Assembly: GCF_932526225.1 (NCBI RefSeq)
Contig: NC_064034.1
Span: 15,078,887 to 15,142,886, forward strand
From: Nematostella vectensis
Taxonomy: Eukaryota > Cnidaria > Anthozoa > Actiniaria > Edwardsiidae
DNA length: 64,000 nt
Direction of reading: 5' to 3'
This document shows, piece by piece, positions 54,963-64,000 of this stretch. The notes below the pieces were generated by a model. The model did no database searches. It was not told the DNA's origin and saw only the letters and a list, made by a program, of their open reading frames with translations. The position numbers and the translations under genes were made by a program. Positions within the stretch are counted from its first letter, which is position 1, and each line of letters starts with the position of its first letter.

Positions 54963-57900
54963 CCCTCAGTGCCAGTGTTATCGTTGTTTCATCACGAGGT
55001 TATGTTGATGTGCCAGTGTTGTGGTTGTTTCAGCTCGAGGTTATGTTGATGTGCCAGTGTTGTGGTTGTTTCATCACAAGGTCATGTTGATGTGCCAGTG
55101 TTGTGGTTGTTTTATCACGAAGTTATGTTGATGTGCCAGTGTTGTGGTTGTTTCATCACAAGGTCATGTTGATGTGCTAGTGGTGTGGTTGTTTCATCAC
55201 GAAGTTATGTTGATGTGCCAGTGTTGTGGTTGTTTCAGCAAGAGGCTATGTTGATGTGCCAGTGTTGTGGTTGTTTCATCACGTGGTTATATTGTGGTTA
55301 TGTGCTGTGGTTGTTTCATCACGAGGTTATGTTCATGTGCCAGTGTTGTGGTTGTTTCATCACGAGGTTATGTTTGTGCTAGTGTTGTGGTTGTATCGTC
55401 ACAAGGTCATGTTGATGTGCTAGTGTTGTGGTTGTTTCAGCAAGAGGCTATGTTGATGTGCTAGTGTTGTGGTTGTTTCAGCAAGAGGCTATGTTGATGT
55501 GCCAGTGTTGTGGTTGTTTCATCACGAGGTTATGTTGGTGTGCCAGTGTTGTGGTTGTTTCATCACGAGGTTATGTTTGTGCTAGTGTTGTGGTTGTATC
55601 GTCACAAGGTCATGTTGATGTGCCAGTGTTGTGGTTGTTTAAGCATGAGGTTATGTTGATGTGCCAGTGTTGTGGTTGTTTCATCACGAGGTTATGTTGA
55701 TGTGCTAATGTTGTGGTTGTTTCAGCACGAAGTTATGTTGATGTGCTAGTGTTGTGGTTGTTTCAGCACGTGGTAATGTTGTGGTTATGTGCTGTGGTTG
55801 TTTCATCACGAATTTATGTTCATGTGCCAGTGTTGTGGTTGTTTCATCACGAAGTTATGTTGATGTGCTAGTGGTGTGGTTGTTTCATCACGAGGTTATG
55901 TTGATGTGCTAGTGTTGTGGTTGTTCCAGCACGAAGTTATGTTGATGTGCCAGTGTTGTGGTTGTTTCAGCACGTGGTAATGTTGATGTGCCGGTGTTGT
56001 GGTTGTTTCAGCACGTGGTAATGTTGATGTGCCAGTGTTGTGGTTGTTTCAGCACGAGGTTATGTCGATGTGCCAGTGTTGTGGTTTTTTTTATCACAAG
56101 GTTATGTTGATGTGCCAGTGTTGTGGTTGTTTCATCACAAGGTCATGTTGATGTGCTAGTGTTGTGAATGTTTCATCATGAGGTTATGTTGATGTGCTAG
56201 TGTTGTAGTTGTTTCAGCACGAAGTTATGTTGATGTGCCAGTGTTGTGGTTGTTTCAGCACGAGGTTATATTGATGTGCTAGTGTCGTGGTTGTTTCATC
56301 ACGAGGTTATGTTGGTGTGCCAGTGTTGTGGTTGTTTCAGCACGTGGTAATGTTGTGGTTATGTGCTGTGGTTTTTTCATCACGAATTTATGTTCATGTG
56401 CCAGTGTTGTGGTTGTTTCAGCACGAAGTTATGTTGATGTGCCAGTGTTGTGGTTGTTTCATCACAAGGTCATGTTGATGTGCTAGTGGTGCGGTTGTTT
56501 CAGCACGAAGTTATGTTGATGTGCCAGTGTTGTGGTTGTTTTATCACGAGATTATGTTGATGTGCCAGTGTTGTGGTTGTTTTATCACGAGGTTATGTTG
56601 ATGTGCTAGTGTTGTGGTTGTTTCATCACGAGGTTATGTTGATGTGCCAGTGTTGTGGTTGTTTTATCACGAGGTTATGTTGATGTGCCAGTGTTGTGGT
56701 TGTTTTATCACGAGGTTATGTTGATGTGCTAATGTTGTGGTTGTTTCAGCACGAAGTTATGTTGATGTGCTAGTGTCGTGGTTGTTTCATCACGAGGTTA
56801 TGTTGGTGTGCCAGTGTTGTGGTTGTTTCAGCACGTGGTAATGTTGTGGTTATGTGCTGTGGTTGTTTCATCACGAATTTATGTTCATGTGCCAGTGTTG
56901 TGGTTGTTTCATCACGAAGTTATGTTGATGTGCTAGTGGTGTGGTTGTTTCATCACGAGGTTATGTTGATGTGCTAGTGTTGTGGTTGTTCAAGCACGAA
57001 GTTATGTTGATGTGCCAGTGTTGTGGTTGTTTCAGCACGTGGTAATGTTGATGTGCCGGTGTTGTGGTTGTTTCAGCACGTGGTAATGTTGATGTGCCAG
57101 TGTTGTGGTTGTTTCAGCACGAGGTTATGTCGATGTGCCAGTGTTGTGGTTGTTTTATCACGAGGTTATGTTGATGTGCCAGTGTTGTGGTTGTTTTATC
57201 ACGAGGTTATGTTGATGTGCCAGTGTTGTGGTTGTTTTATCACGAGGTTATGTTGATGTGCCAGTGTTGTGGTTGTTTCAGCACGAAGTTATGTTGATGT
57301 GCTAATGTTGTGGTTGTTTCAGCACGAAGTTATGTTGATGTGCTAGTGTCGTGGTTGTTTCATCACGAGGTTATGTTGGTGTGCCAGTGTTGTGGTTGTT
57401 TCAGCACGTGGTAATGTTGTGGTTATGTGCTGTGGTTGTTTCATCACGAATTTATGTTCATGTGCCAGTGTTGTGGTTGTTTCATCACGAAGTTATGTTG
57501 ATGTGCCAGTGTTGTGGGTTTTTTTTATCACAAGGTTATGTTGATGTGCCAGTGTTGTGGTTGTTTCATCACAAGGTCATGTTGATGTGCTAGTGGTGTG
57601 GTTGTTTCATCACGAGATTATGTTGATGTGCCAGTGTTGTGGTTGTTTCAGCACGAAGTTATGTTGATGTGCCAGTGTTGTGGTTGTTTCAGCACGAAGT
57701 TATGTTGGTGTGCCAGTGTTGTGGTTGTTTCAGCACGTGGTAATGTTGATGTGCCGGTGTTGTGGTTGTTTCAGCACGTGGTAATGCTGATGTGCCAGTG
57801 TTGTGGTTGTTTCAGCACGAGGTTATGTCGATGTGCCAGTGTTGTGGTTTTTTTATCACAAGGTTATGTTGATGTGCCAGTGTTGTGGTTGTTTCATCAC

Positions 57901-60900
57901 AAGGTCATGTTGATGTGCTAGTGTTGTGAATGTTTCATCATGAGGTTATGTTGATGTGCTAGTGTTGTAGTTGTTTCAGCACGAAGTTATGTTGATGTGC
58001 CAGTGTTGTGGTTGTTTCATCACGAGGTTATGTTGATGTGCCAGTGTTGTGGTTGTTTCAGCACGAAGTTATATTGATGTGCTAGTGTCGTGGTTGTTTC
58101 ATCACGAGGTTATGTTGGTGTGCCAGTGTTGTGGTTGTTTCAGCACGTGGTAATGTTGTGGTTATGTGCTGTGGTTTTTTCATCACGAATTTATGTTCAT
58201 GTGCCAGTGTTGTGGTTGTTTCAGCACGAAGTTATGTTGATGTGCCAGTGTTGTGGTTGTTTTATCACGAGGTCATGTTGATGTGCCAGTGTTGTGGTTG
58301 TTTTATCACGAGGTTATGTTGATGTGCCAGTGTTGTGGTTGTTTTATCACAAGGTCATGTTGATGTGCTAGTGTTGTGAATGTTTCATCATGAGGTTATG
58401 TTGATGTGCTAGTGTTGTAGTTGTTTCAGCACGAAGTTATGTTGATGTGCCAGTGTTGTGGTTGTTTCAGCACGAGGTTATGTTGGTGTGCCAGTGTTGT
58501 GGTTGTTTCAGCACGTGGTAATGTTGTGGTTATGTGCTGTGGTTTTTTCATCACGAATTTATGTTCATGTGCCAGTGTTGTGGTTGTTTCAGCACGAAGT
58601 TATGTTGATGTGCCAGTGTTGTGGTTGTATCATCACAAGGTCATGTTGATGTGCTAGTGGTGCGGTTGTTTCAGCACGAAGTCATGTTGATGTGCCAGTG
58701 TTGTGGTTGTTTTATCACGAGGTTATGTTGATGTGCCAGTGTTGTGGTTGTTTTATCACGAGGTTATGTTGATGTGCCAGTGTTGTGGTTGTTTCAGCAC
58801 GAAGTTATGTTGATGTGCTAGTGTCGTGGTTGTTTCATCACGAGGTTATGTTGGTGTGCCAGTGTTGTGGTTGTTTCAGCACGTGGTAATGTTGTGGTTA
58901 TGTGCTGTGGTTTTTTCATCACGAATTTATGTTCATGTGCCAGTGTTGTGGTTGTTTCAGCATGAAGTTATGTTGATGTGCCAGTGTTGTGGTTGTTTCA
59001 TCACAAGGTCATGTTGATGTGCTAGTGGTGCGGTTGTTTCAGCACGAAGTCATGTTGATGTGCCAGTGTTGTTGTTGTTTCATCACGAGGTTATGTTGAT
59101 GTGCCAGTGTTGTGGTTGTTTTATCACGAGGTTATGTTGATGTGCCAGTGTTGTGGTTGTTTTATCACGAGGTTATGTTGATGTGCTAATGTTGTGGTTG
59201 TTTCAGCACGAAGTTATGTTGATGTGCTAGTGTCGTGGTTGTTTCATCACGAGGTTATGTTGGTGTGCCAGTGTTGTGGTTGTTTCAGCACGTGGTAATG
59301 TTGTGGTTATGTGCTGTGGTTGTTTCATCACGAATTTATGTTCATGTGCCAGTGTTGTGGTTGTTTCATCACGAAGTTATGTTGATGTGCCAGTGTTGTG
59401 GGGTTTTTTTATCACAAGGTTATGTTGATGTGCCAGTGTTGTGGTTGTTTCATCACAAGGTCATGTTGATGTGCTAGTGGTGTGGTTGTTTCATCACGAG
59501 ATTATGTTGATGTGCCAGTGTTGTGGTTGTTTCAGCACGAAGTTATGTTGATGTGCCAGTGATGTGGTTGTTTCAGCACGAAGTTATGTTGGTGTGCTAG
59601 TGTTGTGGTTGTTTCATCACGAGGTTATGTTGATGTGCCAGTGTTGTGGTTGTTTCAGCACGAAGTTTTGTTGATGTGCCAGTGCTGTGGTTGTTTCAGC
59701 ACGAGTTTATGTTGATGTGCTAGTGTTGTGGTTGTTTCAGCACGAGGTTATGTTGATGTGCCAGTGTTGTGGTTGTTTCAGCACGAGGTTATGTTGGTGT
59801 GCCAGTGCTGTGGTTGTTTCATCACGAGATTATGTTGATGTGCCAGTGTTGTGGTTGTTTCAGCACGAGGCTATGTTGATGTGCTAGTGGTGTGGTTGTT
59901 TCAGCACGAGGCTATGTTGATGTGCTAGTGGTGTGGTTGTTTCATCACGAGGTTATGTTGATGTGCTAGTGTCGTGGTTGTTTCATCACGTGGTAATGTT
60001 GATGTGCCAGTGTTGTGGTTGTTTCAGCACGAGTCTAAGTTGATGTGTCAGTGTTGTGGTTGTTTCATCACAAGGTCATGTTGATGTGCTAGTGTTGTGG
60101 TTGTTTCAGCAAGAGGCTATGTTGATGTGCCAGTGTTGTGGTTGTTTCAGCACGAAGTTATGTTGATGTGCTAGTGTTGTGGTTGTTTCAGCACGAGGTT
60201 ATGTTGATGTGCCAGTGTTGTGGTTGTTTCAGCACGAGGTTATGTTGATGTGCCAGTGTGGTGGTTGTTTCAGCACGAGGTTATGTTGATGTGCTAGTGT
60301 TGTGGTTGTTTCAGCACGAGGTTATGTTGATGTGCTAGTGTTGTGGTTGTTTCAGCACGAGGTTATGTTGATGTGCTAGTGTTGTGGTTGTTTCAGCAAG
60401 AGGTTATGTCGATGTGCCAGTGTTGTGGTTGCTTCGTCACAAGGTCATGTTGATGTGCCAGTGTTGTGGTTGTTTCATCACGAGGTTATGTTGATGTGCT
60501 AGTGTCGTGGTTGTTTCAGCACGAAGTTATGTTGATGTGCTAGTGTTGTGGTTGTTTCATCACGTGGTAATGTTGATGTGCCAGTGTTGTGGTTGTTTCA
60601 GCACGAAGTTATGTTGGTGTGCCAGTGTTGTGGTTGTTTCATCACAAGGTCATGTTGATGTGCTTGTGTTGTGGTTGTTTCAGCACGAAGTTATGTTGAT
60701 GTGCCAGTGTGGTGGTTGTTTCAGCACGAGGTTATGTTGATGTGCCAGTGTTGTGGTTGTTTCAGCACGAGATTATGTTGATGTGCTGGTGTTGTGGTTG
60801 TTTCAGCACGTGGTAATGTTGATGTGCCAGTGTTGTGGTTGTTTCATCACGAGGGTATGTTGATGTGCTAGTGTTGTGGTTGTTTCATCACAAGGTCATG

Positions 60901-63900
60901 TTGATGTGCCAGTGGTGTGGTTGTTTCAGCACGAGTCTATGTTGATGTGCCAGTGATGTGGTTGTTTCAGCACGAAGTTATGTTGATGTGCTAGTGTTGT
61001 GGTTGTTTCAGCACGAGGTTATGTTGATGTGCTAATGTTGTGGTTGTTTCAGCACGAGGTTATGTTGATGTGCTAGTGTTGTGTTTGTTTCAGCAGGAGT
61101 CTATGTTGATGTGCTAGTGTTGTGGTTGTTTCATCACGAGATTATGTTGATGTGCCAGTGTTTTGGTTGTTTCAGCACGAAGTTATGTTGATGTGCTAGT
61201 GTGGTGGTTGTTTCAGCACGAAGTTATGTTGATGTGCTAGTTGTGTGGTTGTTTCAGCACGAAGTTATGTTGATGTGCTAGTGTTGTGGTTGTTTCAGCA
61301 TGAGGTTATGTTGATGTGCTAGTGTTGTGGTTGTTTCATCACAAGGTCATGTTGATGTGCCAGTGTTTTGGTTGTTTCAGCACGAAGTTATGTTGATGTG
61401 CTAGTGTGGTGGTTGTTTCAGCTAGAAGTTATGTTGATGTGCTAGTTGTGTGGTTGTTTCAGCACGAAGTTATGTTGATGTGCCAGTGTCGTGGTTGTTT
61501 CATTACGAGGTTATGTTGATGTGCCAGTGTTGTAGTTGTTTCATCACGTGGTTATGTTGTGGTTATGTGCTGTGGTTTTTTCATCACGAGGTTATGTTGA
61601 TGTGCCAGTGTTGTGGTTGTTTCAGCACGAAGTTATGTTGATGTGCCAGTGTTGTGGTTGTTTCAGCACGAGTCTATGTTGATGTGCTAGTGGTGTGGTT
61701 GTATCGTCACAAGGTCATGTTGATGTGCTAGTGTTGTGGTTGTTTCAGCAAGAGGCTATGTTGATGTGCTAGTGTTGTGGTTGTTTCAGCAAGAGGCTAT
61801 GTTGATGTGCCAGTGTTGTGGTTGTTTCATCACGAGGTTATGTTGGTGTGCCAGTGTTGTGGTTGTTTCATCACGAGGTTATGTTTGTGCTAGTGTTGTG
61901 GTTGTATCGTCACAAGGTCATGTTGATGTGCCAGTGTTGTGGTTGTTTAAGCATGAGGTTATGTTGATGTGCCAGTGTTGTGGTTGTTTCATCACGAGGT
62001 TATGTTGATGTGCTAATGTTGTGGTTGTTTCAGCACGAAGTTATGTTGATGTGCTAGTGTTGTGGTTGTTTCAGCACGAGGTTATGTTGATGTGCTAGTG
62101 TTGTGGTTGTTTAAGCATGAGGTTATGTTGATGTGCCAGTGTTGTGGTTGTTTCATCACGAGGTTATGTTGATGTGCTAATGTTGTGGTTGTTTCAGCAC
62201 GAAGTTATGTTGATGTGCTAGTGTGGTGGTTGTTTCATCACGTGGTTATGTTGATGTGCCAGTGTTGTGGTTGTTTCATCACGAGTCTATGTTGATGTGC
62301 TAGTGCTGTGGTTGTTTCATCACGAGGTTATGTTGATGTGCTAATGTGGTGGTTGTTTCATCACGTGGTTATGTTGATGTGCCAGTGTTGTGGTTGTTTC
62401 AGCACGAAGTTATGTTGATGTGCCAGTGTTGTGGTTGTTTCAGCACGAAGTTATGTTGATGTGCCAGTGTTGTGGTTGTTTCAGCACGAAGTTATGTTGA
62501 TGTGCCAGTGTTGTGGTTGTTTCATCACGAGGTTATGTTGATGTGCTAATGTTGTGGTTGTTTTAGCACGAAGTTATGTTGATGTGCCAGTGTTGTGGTT
62601 GTTTCATCACGAGGTTATGTTGATGTGCCAGTGTTGTGGTTGTTTCAGCACGAAGTTATGTTGATGTGCTAGTGTTGTGGTTGTTCCAGCACGAAGTTAT
62701 GTTGATGTGCCAGTGTTGTGGTTGTTTCATCACGAGGTTATGTTGATGTGCCAGTGTTGTGGTTGTTTCAGCACGAAGTTATGTTGATGTGCCAGTGTTG
62801 TGGTTGTTTCAGCACGAAGTCATGTTGATGTGCCAGTGTTGTGGTTGTTTCAGCACGAGATTATGTTGATGTGCCAGTGTTGTGGTTGTTTCAGCACGAG
62901 TCTATGCTGATGTGCCAGTGTTGTTGTTGTTTCATCACGAGGTTATGTTGATGTGCCAGTGTTGTGGTTGTTTCAACACGATGTCATGTTGATGTGCCAG
63001 TGTTGTGGTTGTTTCAGCACGAGATTATGTTGATGTGCCAGTGTTGTGGTTGTTTCAGCAAGAGGCTATGTTGATGTGCTAGTGTTGTGGTTGTTTCAGC
63101 AAGAGGCTATGTTGATGTGCCAGTGTTGTGGTTGTTTCATCACTAGGTTATGTTGGTGTGCCAGTGTTGTGGTTGTTTCATCACGAGGTTATGTTTGTGC
63201 TAGTGTTGTGGTTGTATCGTCACAAGGTCATGTTGATGTGCCAGTGTTGTGGTTGTTTAAGCATGAGGTTATGTTGATGTGCCAGTGTTGTGGTTGTTTC
63301 ATCACGAGGTTATGTTGATGTGCTAATGTTGTGGTTGTTTCAGCACGAAGTTATGTTGATGTGCTAGTGTTGTGGTTGTTTCAGCACGAGGTTATGTTGA
63401 TGTGCTAGTGTTGTGGTTGTTTAAGCATGAGGTTATGTTGATGTGCCAGTGTTGTGGTTGTTTCATCACGAGGTTATGTTGATGTGCTAATGTTGTGGTT
63501 GTTTCAGCACGAAGTTATGTTGATGTGCTAGTGTTGTGGTTGTTTCAGCACGAGGTTATGTTGATGTGCTAATGTTGTGGTTGTTTCAGCACGAAGTTAT
63601 GTTGATGTGCTAGTGTTGTGGTTGTTTCAGCACGAGATTATGTTGATGTGGTAGTGTTTTGGTTGTTTCAGCACGAAGTTATGTTGATGTGCTAGTGTGG
63701 TGGTTGTTTCAGCACGAAGTTATGTTGATGTGCTAGTGTGGTGGTTGTTTCAGCACGAGATTATGTTGATGTGCTAGTGGTGTGGTTGTTCCAGCACGAA
63801 GTTATGTTGATGTGCCAGTGTCGTGGTTGTTTCAGCACGAAGTTATGTTGATGTGCTAGTGTTGTGGTTGTTTCATCACGAGGTTATGTTGATGTGCTAA

Positions 63901-64000
63901 TGTTGTGGTTGTTTTAGCACGAAGTTATGTTGATGTGCCAGTGTTGTGGTTGTTTCAGCACGAAGTTATGTTGATGTGCTAGTGTGGTGGTTGTTTCAGC
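54963..64000 (+). repeat. 41-bp G/T-rich minisatellite, ~220 units, open at the window edge
   Basis: The unit is tgttgatgtgccagtgttgt + ggttgtttcatcacgaggtt + a (41 bp), with recurrent alternatives: cca/cta, tcatcac/tcagcac, gaggtt/gaagtt/aaggtc, plus shortened units around 'ttgtggttatgtgctgtgg'. The plus strand is almost free of C runs and strongly G+T biased. Since 41 is not a multiple of three, the same unit is read in all three frames; reading frames of 60-107 codons occur repeatedly and are artefacts of the array. Longer blocks are themselves repeated. Many units contain ttgtttcag, a good 3' splice-site match. Confidence 0.97.

Noticed and set aside
55185-63318. About twenty plus-strand frames rich in VVVSSRGYV / MCQCCGCF
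   Set aside because: Produced by the 41-bp repeat being read in three frames; not genes.
54963-64000. CRISPR-like array
   Set aside because: Units are directly adjacent with no unique spacers, in a eukaryotic gene context.
1-64000. tRNA or rRNA genes
   Set aside because: I saw no cloverleaf with A and B boxes and no rRNA-like sequence by eye; a tRNAscan or Rfam search would be decisive.

Overview
This is a eukaryotic, animal-type window. It has intron-rich genes with GT-AG splice sites, a CR1-like LINE, Ty3/Gypsy elements, a decayed Maverick/Polinton-like element and a long minisatellite. The aquarius and nardilysin exons are clearly metazoan. The mobile-element content and overall look suggest a cnidarian, probably an anthozoan, but nothing here fixes the species. 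Most of the window is transposon-derived DNA. The supportable host genes are aquarius (AQR, N-terminal exons only), two nardilysin-like exons, and a glycosyltransferase-like gene at 28.5 kb.

Layout. 1-2.6 kb: a palindromic MITE and a possible membrane-anchor first exon (2135). 2.6-26.3 kb: a nested transposon complex. A repeat called R here is present twice in opposite orientation: left copy 2598-4780; right copy in three pieces, 9413-9762, 12658-12776 and 24539-26283. The intact left copy serves as the empty site for two insertions in the right copy, Y2 (9763-12657) and Y3 (12777-24538). Both Y elements start AGCGGAG..CC and end with an inverted GGCTCCGCT, a small hairpin and about 10 A/T-rich bases, with no visible target duplication. 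This layout resembles Helentron/Helitron2 ends. Y3 carries a broken multidomain gene (DNA-binding or transposase-like region, RING-like finger, papain-like protease-like domain) and has been hit by a very young Ty3/Gypsy element (13069-17446; its LTRs differ at one base). A third copy, Y1 (from 6313), lies in opposite orientation, so R plus Y together make a very large inverted repeat.

26.9-43 kb: a TTAA-flanked piggyBac-like MITE, the glycosyltransferase-like gene, a hairpin plus short tandem array (31.6-32.0 kb), a decayed Maverick/adintovirus-like block (33.9-38.5 kb: integrase, OTU protease, exonuclease-like ORF, capsid-associated-like ORF, packaging ATPase), a LINE 3' end, and a 3.9-kb element with about 550-bp inverted repeats (39.02-42.95 kb).

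43.2-54.8 kb: a YY1-type promoter and 19 consecutive AQR exons (about 446 codons). The AQR sequence stops abruptly and is followed, on the same strand, by a 102-bp in-frame tandem repeat leading into a nardilysin exon and then a second one. 54.96-64.0 kb: an uninterrupted 41-bp G/T-rich minisatellite of roughly 220 units with higher-order structure. It continues past the window edge.
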